17,260 nt of DNA from DATJYV01 sp035499415 (GTDB taxonomy: Bacteria; Bacteroidota; Ignavibacteria; UBA10030), in the NCBI GenBank assembly GCA_035499415.1, contig DATJYV010000012.1, forward strand, positions 1 through 17,260, written 5' to 3'. The notes under the pieces were generated by a model. It had not been told where the DNA came from and searched no databases. It was given only the letters and a program-made list of their open reading frames with translations. The translations under genes and the position numbers were made by a program. This document shows, in pieces, positions 1 to 7,499 of the stretch (the first letter of the stretch is position 1; each line of letters begins with the position of its first letter).

Positions 1-645
1 CTCGAAATGCGCAAAGAGATTTTGGGGTTCGATCGCTAAAGCGTGTTTGAGCGAACGCTCGGCGTCTTCAAGCGTGCCATTCAGGTCTGTCCCGAAAAAC
101 ATGCGAACGAATGTCTTTTCGAGCCAGCTCAGATTCGCGGCCTGACGCCAGAAGATGCCGAGCACGACATAGGCAGGGGCAAACGACGAATCGATTGCAA
201 CCGCCCGCGTTGCAAGATCCTCCACTTCCTTCCCGCATCGAATCTTATCCCGAATTCCGTAGAACGGTATCAGGCTTCCCTTGCACAGCGCCAGAAGAAG
301 ATTCGAGTCGGCACTGTCTGGATAGAGCGCGTGAAGTCTCTCGGCACAGGCGAGTGCGGCTTCATACCACATTTCCGAGCTGTCCCTGGTGACGCGCAGA
401 AGCAGACGGCCATTGTCATTCCGGGTTCGGGTCAAACGAACGAGTACGGGGAATGAATTCGAATCGGCCGCATATGCCGCCTGGTAGAATTCCAGCGCCG
501 CGGCGTTGTCAAATTTTCGGAACGCCAGGTCTCCTCGCTCCAGAAGCGAATCGAGACTGCGCGTGGACGTCGCCGGATCTCCGGAACGGGCCGTGCAGAC
601 AGAAAGGATTCCGGCAGTAAGAACCGCCATGCTGACTTGAACCAT
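1..645 (-). CDS. TPR-like repeat protein, 3' part outside window
   Basis: This frame stays open on the minus strand from an ATG at 643-645 to the window edge, giving 215 codons without a stop. An in-frame TAA at 667-669 and no other start codon between make this the first possible start, although no good Shine-Dalgarno site precedes it. The first 20 or so residues (MVQVSMAVLTAGILSVCTA) are hydrophobic and could be a weak export signal or lipoprotein signal; the residue before the Cys is Val, so the lipobox is poor and the n-region lacks a positive charge. The rest is helical with tetratricopeptide-like units, for example around residues 38-62 (FRKFDNAAALEFYQAAYAAD) and near the break (DAERSLKHALAIEPQN). 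TPR proteins are scaffolds, so no specific job can be given. The alternative minus-strand frame at 432-653 has an unlikely composition and is treated as a shadow. Confidence 0.75.
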   Translation of the reverse strand, partial: MVQVSMAVLTAGILSVCTARSGDPATSTRSLDSLLERGDLAFRKFDNAAALEFYQAAYAADSNSFPVLVRLTRTRNDNGRLLLRVTRDSSEMWYEAALACAERLHALYPDSADSNLLLALCKGSLIPFYGIRDKIRCGKEVEDLATRAVAIDSSFAPAYVVLGIFWRQAANLSWLEKTFVRMFFGTDLNGTLEDAERSLKHALAIEPQNLFAHFE

Positions 646-817
646 GCCGGCAAAACTACCGATGATTTAACTGCTACGCAAGAAGCGGGCTGTTAAGAAA
701 TGATAAAGTGAAATTGCGCTGAAGAGACAGGGACAAAATGTTGTGTGACGCTCTTCCAGACTTACTGAAATGAGGGTCGACCGAATCGGCCTGCCGTGGA
801 GGGGCGGCTTCGCGAAA

Positions 818-867
818 GCATGCGCGTCGGCCTGAAGACCGACGCTCGTGCGAAAAAACCATCCTGA
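818..867 (+). repeat. Direct repeat, copy 1
   Basis: This 50-bp sequence recurs at 1115-1164 with 4 mismatches, and the last 28 bases (840-867 and 1137-1164) are identical. Both copies run into a small imperfect hairpin (ATCC...GGAT). Read as protein, both give the same nonsense phrase DARAKKPS, which is how such interspersed repeats often appear as false ORFs. The pair flanks the palindromic element at 911-1033. Confidence 0.75.
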
Positions 868-910
868 TGGATGGTAGGTTTGAATCTCAGTCCTATTCAT
901 CGGACCTTTT

Positions 911-1033
911 TAGAAGCTGTCTCAAAATTAGCTACCGTCATGCTGAACTTGATTCAGCATCTCATTTCCCGAGCAAATCAGACCCTGAAACAAGTTCAGG
1001 GTGACGCGATCTGGGTTTTTGAGATAGCTTCTA
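911..1033. mobile_element. MITE/REP-like palindromic element, non-coding
   Basis: The ends are inverted copies: TAGAAGCTGTCTCAAAA at 911-927 and TTTTGAGATAGCTTCTA at 1017-1033, with one mismatch in 17. Inside are second inverted arms, CGTCATGCTGAACTTG at 936-951 and CAAGTTCAGGGTGACG at 991-1006, with two mismatches in 16. Each inner arm overlaps its own perfect 7-bp hairpin with a 5-base loop (TGCTGAA/TTCAGCA at 941-959 and CCCTGAA/TTCAGGG at 983-1001). The 123-bp size, nested palindromes and absence of a transposase fit a miniature inverted-repeat element or REP-type repeat. Both outer ends start with TA, which could be a target duplication. A half-arm reappears at 12429-12444. The mobilising family cannot be named from this window. 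Confidence 0.65.
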
Positions 1034-1114
1034 GCAAAAGCGTCGATGTTTCCGCCTACGTCCAAGGTCTTGGGCAGGTCCTGACTTCGGCGGACGGGTA
1101 CGCCGACGCGATGG

Positions 1115-1164
1115 GCATTCGCGTCAGCCTGAGGAGCGACGCTCGTGCGAAAAAACCATCCTGA
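1115..1164 (+). repeat. Direct repeat, copy 2
   Basis: Second copy of the repeat at 818-867, in the same orientation 297 bp downstream (4 mismatches in 50). It also ends in a small hairpin, here ATCCT-GA-AGGAT. Confidence 0.75.
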
Positions 1165-1180
1165 AGGATCGTGGAGAAAG

Positions 1181-1255
1181 CACCAATCACCAATTATCCA
1201 ATCGCCGTCCCCCACTCCACTTTCCCTGCTCCGCTTTCCGAACTTCCCCTCCTCC
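1181..1255. repeat. Degenerate heptanucleotide repeat tract
   Basis: CACCAAT occurs twice in tandem at 1181-1194, followed by TATCCAAT and then a pyrimidine-rich stretch in which a CTTTCC-like motif recurs with a period near seven. The CACCAAT units are the reverse complement of the ATTGGTG type seen in the better preserved array at 8709-8785. Confidence 0.4.
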
Positions 1256-1475
1256 GTCATTTTTGAGAAAGCCAGTCAGCCATTTGCAATTCCAAGAATG
1301 GATTTCGTGAAAATGGGAGTGGTCCCGCCGCCTGCCTCCGAACTCGGTCGAAATCACTCCATATCCGCATCTCCCCGGCACAATTGTTGCTCTTTCGATG
1401 CAAGAAGGGGGTCGCGTCCGTTCTGCACGGCGGATGTTCAAGATTCCCCGGCGCCCATTCACTTGAAAGAAGATA

Positions 1476-1599
1476 GTCGGGCCAACGCCATTACGTCCCG
1501 ACCGGATGCATGGTGCCGCTGGCGGTGGCCGGTACGTTGACCGTACGGCGCCACGTTCTCGAAGATGCGACCTGAAGCATCTTCTATCGTTGGCCCGAC
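1476..1599 (+). promoter_or_regulatory. Foldable inverted-repeat segment upstream of TonB gene
   Basis: Perfect 12-bp arms GTCGGGCCAACG (1476-1487) and CGTTGGCCCGAC (1588-1599) enclose two further stems: TGGTGCCG (1511-1518) with CGGCGCCA (1546-1553; one G-U pair if transcribed rightwards), and a perfect 8-bp hairpin GAAGATGC (1561-1568) / GCATCTTC (1577-1584). AGAAGAT at 1468-1474 could pair with 1579-1585 instead, which would compete with the last hairpin. The segment ends 59 bases before the TonB-family start codon, so it could be a structured leader RNA. It could equally be a small repeat element. No known riboswitch consensus was recognised. Confidence 0.35.
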
Positions 1600-1658
1600 A
1601 TGAATTTTGAAACCTGAGAGGCGGCGATCCAAACTTCGCTCCTCACGGAGAAATTGAA

Positions 1659-2570
1659 ATGAAGGATTTACTGAAGCGTCTGGCATTTGCAAGGCCCGGC
1701 AGGGCGGGTCGACCGTCATCCGTCCAGAACGCTGCGTTGCCGATGATGCAATCGACGAACGGCGATTCGGTGGACAACTTCAAAATTCGATGGCGGGATG
1801 TTTTTGACCTGACCACGGACCGGTATCCCGTGGAGCCGGAAGGAAGTTCGTACGGCCGTGTCGAGCTCCGGAAATCGTACAAGAAATATTTATTGCGCGG
1901 ACTGCTGGTAGGCGCCGCGGTCGAGCTGAGTGCCGTCGGGTCGTACTACGGCGTTCAATATCTTCAGGAGGACGACGCCGCGGGACTTGTCCGCGTCGTC
2001 CGGATCGTGAAATACAGCGAATTGGGACCGCCGCCGTCGATGACCGATGCCGCTTCCCTTCCGCAGATCGCCGTCGCAACCGCGGCGGTCAAACCGAGCA
2101 TCGGCATTCCCGTCCCCGTCCCGGACGCGCAGGTGAATCCGGAGCAAACGTTTGCGACGCAGCAGCAACTTTCCGCCGTCCAGAGTCCGGCGACAGAGAC
2201 CGGAGCGGGACAGGGCCAGGGAGTGGAGATCAGCAAGGATGTTTCGATCGAAGATGACCCCGGCATGAACGACTTCGTGCCCGTCGAAAAGGAACCGCAG
2301 GTGGTCCGTGAAGTGAAGCCGGTGTATCCCGAGATGGCCGTGAAGGCCGGCATCGAAGGGACCGTGTGGGTAAAAATTCTCGTCGGCAAAGACGGCAAGC
2401 CGAAGAAAGTAGTTGTTATCAAGGAGATCCCGTCCGGCATCTTTACGGACTCCGCCAAGGAAGCCGCGATGCAGTTCCTCTTTACACCCGCCTTGATGAA
2501 CCGTGGACCCGTTCCGGTCTGGGTCACGTTCCCATTCAAATATACTGTTCGGAGCAAGTCGGCATCCTAG
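1659..2570 (+). CDS. TonB-family energy transducer protein
   Basis: The 303-residue protein has a basic cytoplasmic N-terminus, one membrane segment at about residues 79-101 (LRGLLVGAAVELSAVGSYYG), a periplasmic linker of about 115 residues rich in Pro, Val, Gln and Thr, and a C-terminal TonB domain at about 220-296 (VYPEMAVKAGIEGTVWVKI; then FTPALMNRGPVPVWVTFPF). TonB proteins pass inner-membrane energy from ExbB/ExbD to outer-membrane transporters. The cytoplasmic region of about 78 residues before the membrane segment is longer than in classical TonB. ATG at 1659 follows GGAG at 8-base spacing. The stop is 21 bases before the malic enzyme start, so the two are probably cotranscribed. No exbB, exbD or receptor gene is in the window. 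Some proteins of this family serve other envelope functions, so the partner is unknown. Confidence 0.88.
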   Translation: MKDLLKRLAFARPGRAGRPSSVQNAALPMMQSTNGDSVDNFKIRWRDVFDLTTDRYPVEPEGSSYGRVELRKSYKKYLLRGLLVGAAVELSAVGSYYGVQYLQEDDAAGLVRVVRIVKYSELGPPPSMTDAASLPQIAVATAAVKPSIGIPVPVPDAQVNPEQTFATQQQLSAVQSPATETGAGQGQGVEISKDVSIEDDPGMNDFVPVEKEPQVVREVKPVYPEMAVKAGIEGTVWVKILVGKDGKPKKVVVIKEIPSGIFTDSAKEAAMQFLFTPALMNRGPVPVWVTFPFKYTVRSKSAS

Positions 2571-2591
2571 CCAGGAAACGGAGAGACAGTC

Positions 2592-4898
2592 ATGGTACGG
2601 AAACAGGAAGCTCTCGATTATCATTCGCAGGGACGCAGGGGAAAAATCGAAGTTATCTCGACGAAGCCGTGCTCGAGTCAGCGCGACCTCTCGCTTGCGT
2701 ACACGCCGGGCGTCGCGGAACCCTGCCGCGAAATTGAATCCAACCCCGACGACGCATACCGTTACACCGCGAAAGGAAATCTCGTCGCCGTCGTTTCGAA
2801 CGGCACCGCGGTGCTCGGACTGGGAGACATCGGCGCCATCGCGGGAAAGCCCGTGATGGAAGGGAAAGGCGTTCTGTTCAAACGATTCGCCGACATCGAC
2901 GTCTTCGACATCGAGCTCGATTCCCACAATCCGGACGACATCATTCGGACAGTCAGAATGCTTGAGCCGACATTCGGCGGGATCAACCTGGAAGACATCA
3001 AGGCGCCGGAGTGTTTTTACATTGAAGAAGAGTTGAAGAAGACGATGGGCATTCCGGTCTTTCACGACGACCAGCATGGAACGGCGATCATCAGCGGGGC
3101 GGCGCTGGTCAATGCGCTGGAGGTTGTCAGGAAGAAGATCGAGGATATCAAGGTGGTCTTCAGCGGCGCCGGCGCGGCCGGTATCGCGTGTGCAAAGCTG
3201 TACGAGCAACTCGGCGTCCGCCGAAAGAACATCATGCTCGTCGATACAAAGGGCGTTGTCTATAAGGGACGAACCGAGGGGATGAACCCGTACAAGGAAT
3301 ATTTTGCAGTCGATTCCAACGCCCGAACTCTTGCCGACGCCATGAAAGGAGCGGATGTCTTCTGCGGCGTATCGGTCAAGGGAATCGTGACGAAGGAAAT
3401 GGTGAAATCGATGAACGACAATCCGATCGTGTTCGCCATGGCAAACCCGGACCCGGAGATCGCGTATGAAGACGCGACGGCTGCGCGGGACGATGTGATC
3501 ATGGCAACCGGCCGGTCGGATTATCCGAATCAGGTCAACAACGTCCTGGGCTTCCCGTTCATCTTCCGGGGCGCGCTCGACGTCCGGGCGTCGTCCATCA
3601 ACGATGCAATGAAGATTGCTGCATCGAAAGCCCTCGCCGCTCTTGCCAAGGAGGATGTCCCCGATTCCGTGTTGAAGGCCTACGGAGAGCGTCGCATCGA
3701 GTTCGGCCGAAAATACATCATCCCGAAGCCGTTCGACCCCCGCGTGCTTCTGTGGGAGGCAACCGCTGTCGCACGGGCGGCCATGGAGACCGGCGTCGCC
3801 CGCTCCCCCATCAGCGATTTTGAGGCCTACAAAGACGCCCTCGAAGCGCGTCTCGGCAAGTCCTATGAGGTCAGCCGGTTCTTCATCCACAAGGCAAAGC
3901 ATGCGCCCAAGCGCATCGTGTTTCCGGAAGGCGACGAAGAGAAAATTCTCCGCGCAGCACACATCCTCGTGGATGAAAAGATCGCCCGGCCCATCCTCCT
4001 GGGAAGCAGGAGTCTTATTCATCAGAAGATCGCCGACCTGGGACTTGAACTGGGAGATGCGGAATTCATCAATCCCTCCAAGTCGCACCGGTTCGACGAA
4101 TATGTGACGGCCTACTACGGGCTCCGGAAGCGGAAGGGAATGACGCGATTCGACGCCGAGAGGTTGATGAAGACGCACAATGTGTTCGGCATGATGATGG
4201 TGGAGATGGACGACGCGGATGGGCTCATCTCGGGGCTCACCCAGCATTATCCCGAAACCGTCCGTCCGGCTCTGCAAATCGTCGGCAAACGTCCGGGCGT
4301 TCAACGAGTCGCCGGTCTGTACATGATGGTCTTCAAGAACCAGACCCTGTTCATCGCGGATGCGACCGTCAACATCGAACCGACGGCCGAAGACCTGGCG
4401 GAAATCGCGCTCCTGACCGCAGAGAAGGTCCGGGATTTCGATACCGAGCCCCGCGTTGCCATGCTCTCGTTCAGCAACTTCGGCAGCTCCGACCACCGGC
4501 TTGTGGAAAAAGTCCGGCAGGCCGTGGACATCGTCCGCAGGAAGGACCCGACGCTCGCCATTGACGGGGAGATGCAGGCCGACACGGCGGTGACGGCGGA
4601 GATCATGTCGGAATATTACCCGTTCTGCCAGCTCAAAGGCCCGGCCAACGTGCTCATCTGCCCTGACCTGACGTCGGCGAACATCGCATACAAGCTTCTC
4701 GCGCGGCTCGGTGGAGCCGTTGCGATCGGACCCATACTCCTGGGCATCCGAAAGCCGGTCTATCTCATGACGCCCGGGACCGACGTGAACGACATCGTCA
4801 ATATTACGGCGATGGCAGTGTATGAGTCACAGCGGATGGCGGAAGAGGGATCGAAACGGAAGAACGGCGTCCGCCAATTCGAAACAATGGGAGTGTAG
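2592..4898 (+). CDS. maeB: NADP-type malic enzyme with phosphotransacetylase-like domain
   Basis: The protein converts malate to pyruvate and CO2 with reduction of NAD(P). Its 768 residues match the long MaeB type (E. coli 759). The catalytic malic domain (about 15-160) has LAYTPGVAEP with Tyr37, KPVMEGK with Lys92, and metal ligands Glu134-Asp135 and Asp160 in HDDQHGTA. The NAD(P) domain (about 163-410) has GAGAAGIA at 192-199, ANPDPEI at 284-290 and NNVLGFPFIFRGALD at 316-330. Residues 430-750 resemble phosphate acetyltransferase (RIVFPEGDEEKILRAA; SFSNFGS at 626-632). In known MaeB proteins this domain is generally regulatory, sensing acetyl-CoA, and not an active enzyme. ATG at 2592 follows GGAG at 8-base spacing. 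The gene heads directly into the ferredoxin and oxidoreductase genes, which suggests that pyruvate/NADPH supply and 2-oxoacid oxidation are made together. An 868-codon antisense open frame over this gene is a shadow. Confidence 0.95.
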   Translation: MVRKQEALDYHSQGRRGKIEVISTKPCSSQRDLSLAYTPGVAEPCREIESNPDDAYRYTAKGNLVAVVSNGTAVLGLGDIGAIAGKPVMEGKGVLFKRFADIDVFDIELDSHNPDDIIRTVRMLEPTFGGINLEDIKAPECFYIEEELKKTMGIPVFHDDQHGTAIISGAALVNALEVVRKKIEDIKVVFSGAGAAGIACAKLYEQLGVRRKNIMLVDTKGVVYKGRTEGMNPYKEYFAVDSNARTLADAMKGADVFCGVSVKGIVTKEMVKSMNDNPIVFAMANPDPEIAYEDATAARDDVIMATGRSDYPNQVNNVLGFPFIFRGALDVRASSINDAMKIAASKALAALAKEDVPDSVLKAYGERRIEFGRKYIIPKPFDPRVLLWEATAVARAAMETGVARSPISDFEAYKDALEARLGKSYEVSRFFIHKAKHAPKRIVFPEGDEEKILRAAHILVDEKIARPILLGSRSLIHQKIADLGLELGDAEFINPSKSHRFDEYVTAYYGLRKRKGMTRFDAERLMKTHNVFGMMMVEMDDADGLISGLTQHYPETVRPALQIVGKRPGVQRVAGLYMMVFKNQTLFIADATVNIEPTAEDLAEIALLTAEKVRDFDTEPRVAMLSFSNFGSSDHRLVEKVRQAVDIVRRKDPTLAIDGEMQADTAVTAEIMSEYYPFCQLKGPANVLICPDLTSANIAYKLLARLGGAVAIGPILLGIRKPVYLMTPGTDVNDIVNITAMAVYESQRMAEEGSKRKNGVRQFETMGV

Positions 4899-4926
4899 TC
4901 ACCACAAACTTCAATTGAGGGAAGGA

Positions 4927-5178
4927 ATGATTCGAGGAACCATCAAAGTCGAAGAGGCGGTCTGCAAGGGCTGCGAGTTGTGCATCGCGGCGTGTCCGCA
5001 GGAGTGCATGGGACTTTCCGACCGGCTCAACCTGCTCGGATATCGCTTTGCCATACTGACGAGCGACACCTGCACCGGCTGCATCAACTGCGCGCTCGTT
5101 TGTCCGGACTCCGCAATCACCGTCTACCGGGAGCCGAAACCGTCGGCCCGGAAGCCGGTCGCCGTCGCTTCCGTCTGA
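4927..5178 (+). CDS. 2x[4Fe-4S] ferredoxin subunit of 2-oxoacid oxidoreductase
   Basis: This 83-residue protein has two cluster motifs: Cys13-x2-Cys16-x2-Cys19-x3-Cys23-Pro and Cys49-x2-Cys52-x2-Cys55-x3-Cys59-Pro. This is the classic bacterial-type two-cluster ferredoxin fold. It immediately precedes the alpha subunit with an 18-base gap, as expected for the delta/ferredoxin subunit that takes electrons from the oxidoreductase core. The frame is open back to an ATG at 4822, but that would overlap maeB and add a basic, poorly conserved leader. ATG at 4927 is preceded by GAGG at 6-base spacing and begins at the usual fold start, so it is preferred. The roughly 20-residue C-terminal tail (KPSARKPVAVASV) is Pro/Lys/Val-rich and probably disordered. 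Confidence 0.93.
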   Translation: MIRGTIKVEEAVCKGCELCIAACPQECMGLSDRLNLLGYRFAILTSDTCTGCINCALVCPDSAITVYREPKPSARKPVAVASV

Positions 5179-5196
5179 CCGCACAAGGGATCAAGC

Positions 5197-6282
5197 ATGG
5201 ATGAGAATGTCCAACTGATGAAAGGCAACGAAGCCCTCGCCGAATCCGCGCTGCGTGCCGGCATGCAGGCGTACTTTGGCTATCCCATTACGCCGCAGTC
5301 CGAAGTGCTCGAATACCTGATGAAGCACGGGCCGAAGCGGGGAGCGGTCGTCCTCCAGGCGGAAAGCGAGCTCGCCGCCATCAACATGGTGTACGGAGCT
5401 TCGGGAGCCGGAGCGCGTGTCATGATTTCCTCGTCAAGCCCCGGCATCAGTCTCATGCAGGAAGGAATTTCGTACATGGCTTCAGCCGAACTTCCGTACC
5501 TGATCGTCAACGTCCAGCGAGGCGGCCCCGGACTCGGCACCATTCAGGCATCACAGGGAGATTATTTTCAGGCGACAAAGGGAGGCGGCCACGGCGACTA
5601 TCGACTGCTCGTCCTCGCCCCCTCCTCCGTCCAGGAAATGGCGGATTTTGTTTTCGACGGATTCGCCCTGGCGGAAAAATATCGCATGGGCGTCATGATC
5701 CTTGCCGACGGTGCGCTCGGCCAGATGATGGAACGGATTTCCTGGAATTCGACCCGCACACTCCCTTCCGTCGAGAAGCCGTGGGCGACCGTCGGGAAGC
5801 CGCAATCGCGCGAACGAAACATCATCACTTCCCTCTTCATCCAACCCGAGAAGATGGAAGAGGTGAACCTGAGACTCCAGAAAAAATACCGCGAGCTTCA
5901 GGGCGAAGTTCGGTTCGAATCGATCGAAACCGACGACGCCGACGTCGTGCTTGTCGCGTTCGGACTTTCTGCCCGCATCTGCCAGAAGACCCTCGAGCTG
6001 GCGCGCGAACAGGGGATCCGCGTCGGCTTGCTTCGTCCGATCACGCTCTATCCCTTTCCCTCTGAAATTCTCGGGAAGCTGGCACGGACGGCGGAATCGT
6101 TCGTCGTTGTGGAGATGAACGCAGGCCAGATGGTCGAGGATGTCGAGAGGGCAGTCCGGGGCAAGAAACCGGTCTACTTCACGGGGAGGATGGGCGGGAT
6201 GGTACCGTCTCCCGAGGAGGTACTTGAGAAGGTGGAGCAGGTCATGTCGGAAAACACGACGGAAGAAACTTTCACACGATAG
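5197..6282 (+). CDS. vorB: 2-oxoacid:ferredoxin oxidoreductase alpha subunit, VorB type
   Basis: The 361-residue protein carries the pyrimidine-binding domain of the pyruvate/2-oxoacid:ferredoxin oxidoreductase family in its N-terminal half (GYPITPQSEVLEYL at 28-41; QGDYFQATKGGGHGDYR at 120-136) and the domain II fold in its C-terminal part from about residue 247 (DADVVLVAFGLSARI). The enzyme decarboxylates a 2-oxoacid, forms the acyl-CoA and reduces ferredoxin. The GYPITPQ form and the GDYFQATKGGGHGDYR signature are those I associate with VorB, which acts on branched-chain 2-oxoacids such as 3-methyl-2-oxobutanoate. 2-Oxoglutarate or broader specificity cannot be excluded from sequence alone. 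ATG at 5197 lies 18 bases after the ferredoxin stop, and the next gene starts 21 bases after its own stop. VorB here follows the archaeal naming in which VorB is the alpha subunit. Confidence 0.92.
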   Translation: MDENVQLMKGNEALAESALRAGMQAYFGYPITPQSEVLEYLMKHGPKRGAVVLQAESELAAINMVYGASGAGARVMISSSSPGISLMQEGISYMASAELPYLIVNVQRGGPGLGTIQASQGDYFQATKGGGHGDYRLLVLAPSSVQEMADFVFDGFALAEKYRMGVMILADGALGQMMERISWNSTRTLPSVEKPWATVGKPQSRERNIITSLFIQPEKMEEVNLRLQKKYRELQGEVRFESIETDDADVVLVAFGLSARICQKTLELAREQGIRVGLLRPITLYPFPSEILGKLARTAESFVVVEMNAGQMVEDVERAVRGKKPVYFTGRMGGMVPSPEEVLEKVEQVMSENTTEETFTR

Positions 6283-6303
6283 CAACGCGACGCGGAGAAA
6301 ATC

Positions 6304-7080
6304 ATGCCGTTCCCGATATCGCAAAATGGATTTGAGCTGGTCTACCGGAAGCCGCCGACGCTCACGGATGTGCCCATGCATTATTGTCCTGGTTGCGCGC
6401 ACGGCGTTGTCCACCGGGCCATGATGGAAGTCGTGGACGAAATGGGAATTCAGGACAAGACCGTGGGCGTTGCTCCGGTCGGATGCTCCGTGTTTGCATA
6501 CAACTATATGAACGTCGACATGCAGGAAGCGGCGCACGGCCGCGCGACGGCGGTCGCTACCGGAATCAAACGCGTGCTTCCGGATCGGTTCGTCTTCACG
6601 TATCAGGGGGACGGAGACCTTGCGGCGATCGGAACCGGCGAGACCATTCATACGGTCAACCGGGGAGAGAACATTTTGATCGTCTTCATCAACAACGGCG
6701 TGTACGGGATGACGGGGGGACAGATGGCACCGACGACGCTCCTGGGGATGAAAACGACCACTTCGCCGTTCGGCCGTGACGCGGCAACGATGGGCTACCC
6801 TTTGAAAATCACCGACCTTGTCGCGCAGCTGCCGGGGGCTGCGTTTGTCACGAGACACGCCGCCCATACGCCCAATGCCGTCCGCAAACTCAAGAAGGCG
6901 ATCCGGACGGCCTTCGAAATTCAACGGAACCCGAAGGGAACCTGCTTCATCGAGGTGGTCTCCAATTGTCCGTCCGGTTGGAAGATGACGCCGGAAGAAT
7001 CGAACAAGTGGATGGAAGAAAATATGTTCCCGCAATTCCCGCTTGGCGATCTTAAAATTCCGAAGGAGCGGCAGAACTAA
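6304..7080 (+). CDS. 2-oxoacid:ferredoxin oxidoreductase beta subunit (TPP and Fe-S)
   Basis: This 258-residue protein binds thiamine diphosphate. The motif GDGD at 102-105, ending in Asn130-Asn131, has the GDG-x(24-30)-NN form. The proximal [4Fe-4S] ligands expected for this family are all visible: Cys28 and Cys31 in CPGC, Cys61 in VGCSVF and Cys222 in SNCPSGW. The active-site stretch GVYGMTGGQMAPTT at 132-145 is also typical. It pairs with the alpha subunit encoded just upstream, and pyruvate-, 2-oxoglutarate- and branched-chain-specific betas are similar. Family members in four-subunit enzymes are followed directly by gamma or by nothing; here two small extra genes intervene. The C-terminus ends in a short tail rich in Phe, Pro and Lys. 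Start ATG 6304 follows ACGCGGAGAAAATC, with GGAG as the ribosome site. Confidence 0.93.
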   Translation: MPFPISQNGFELVYRKPPTLTDVPMHYCPGCAHGVVHRAMMEVVDEMGIQDKTVGVAPVGCSVFAYNYMNVDMQEAAHGRATAVATGIKRVLPDRFVFTYQGDGDLAAIGTGETIHTVNRGENILIVFINNGVYGMTGGQMAPTTLLGMKTTTSPFGRDAATMGYPLKITDLVAQLPGAAFVTRHAAHTPNAVRKLKKAIRTAFEIQRNPKGTCFIEVVSNCPSGWKMTPEESNKWMEENMFPQFPLGDLKIPKERQN

Positions 7081-7095
7081 CCGGAGGAGGATTCC

Positions 7096-7497
7096 ATGTT
7101 CATCCTGCTGCTGTTTGTCAGTTTCATGGTGTCGGTGCTCGTCTGCCTCTTCATCGCACGGGTATTTCAGAAACCCGTACGGAGCATCCTGCAGAGACTC
7201 ATCTCCGACGAGGTTTATACTTCCTGGACGAAGTATCTCACCTTTGCGATTTACGTCGTGGGAATTTCGGTCGGCGTGAGGGTGTGGGACCTTCAGAAGT
7301 ACATCACCCCGAAAACCGAAGGCGGAACGGTTCTTGAGCTGACCCGGGACCGATGGGTCCTGGAGTTATACTGGACGGTCATCGGAACCCTCCAGGGAAT
7401 CGCGTGGATGCTTCTGTTCTTTTTCCTCGTCGCACTGGTCGCGTACGTCATCGTGCGGGGACAGGAGATGAAACGACCGGCGAGAAAGGACTCGTAG
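7096..7497 (+). CDS. Unrecognised three-helix membrane protein in oxidoreductase operon
   Basis: I do not recognise this 133-residue protein. Three hydrophobic segments are visible: 2-23 (LLLFVSFMVSVLVCLFIA), 46-64 (KYLTFAIYVVGISVGVRV) and about 96-120 (GTLQGIAWMLLFFFLVALVA). Between the second and third is a polar stretch of about 30 residues with WDLQKYITPKTEGG and a LTRDRWVLELYW segment. The tail (GQEMKRPARKDS) is basic, so it probably faces the cytoplasm. The start is well supported: GGAGGAGG lies just before ATG 7096. It begins 15 bases after the beta subunit stop, and the next gene begins 2 bases after its own stop, so translation is probably coupled. No Cys/His cluster or catalytic motif is seen. 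A role as a membrane anchor or assembly factor for the oxidoreductase is inferred from position alone. Confidence 0.85.
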   Translation: MFILLLFVSFMVSVLVCLFIARVFQKPVRSILQRLISDEVYTSWTKYLTFAIYVVGISVGVRVWDLQKYITPKTEGGTVLELTRDRWVLELYWTVIGTLQGIAWMLLFFFLVALVAYVIVRGQEMKRPARKDS

Positions 7498-7499
7498 CA

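Larger units (their letters stand above)
646..1658. other. Gene-free region of about 1 kb with repeats
   Basis: No frame here gives a believable protein; the short frames are arginine- and serine-rich and track the repeats. The region separates the divergent TPR-like gene and the TonB-family gene, so promoters for both should lie in it, but I could not pick convincing -35/-10 boxes. It contains two direct repeats, a palindromic element between them, a short heptamer tract and an inverted-repeat segment close to the TonB gene, each listed separately. Confidence 0.7.

Noticed and set aside
871..1260. Short frames on both strands over the repeats, such as one beginning MVGLNLSPIHRTF
   Set aside because: Their translation is simply the palindromic element and direct repeats (phrases such as MLNLIQHL and DARAKKPS), a known source of false ORFs.
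1890..4496. 868-codon open frame on the minus strand opposite the TonB-family gene and maeB
   Set aside because: Composition is rich in His, Arg and Asp with no recognisable domain, and it covers two well-supported genes on the other strand. Long antisense frames arise readily opposite genes with this codon use.
5908..5925. GGTTCGAATC, resembling a tRNA T-loop
   Set aside because: It lies inside the alpha subunit gene and no acceptor, D or anticodon stems are present around it.
5551..7035. 494-codon minus-strand frame opposite the oxidoreductase alpha and beta genes
   Set aside because: Same His/Arg-rich shadow composition; both plus-strand genes are certain.
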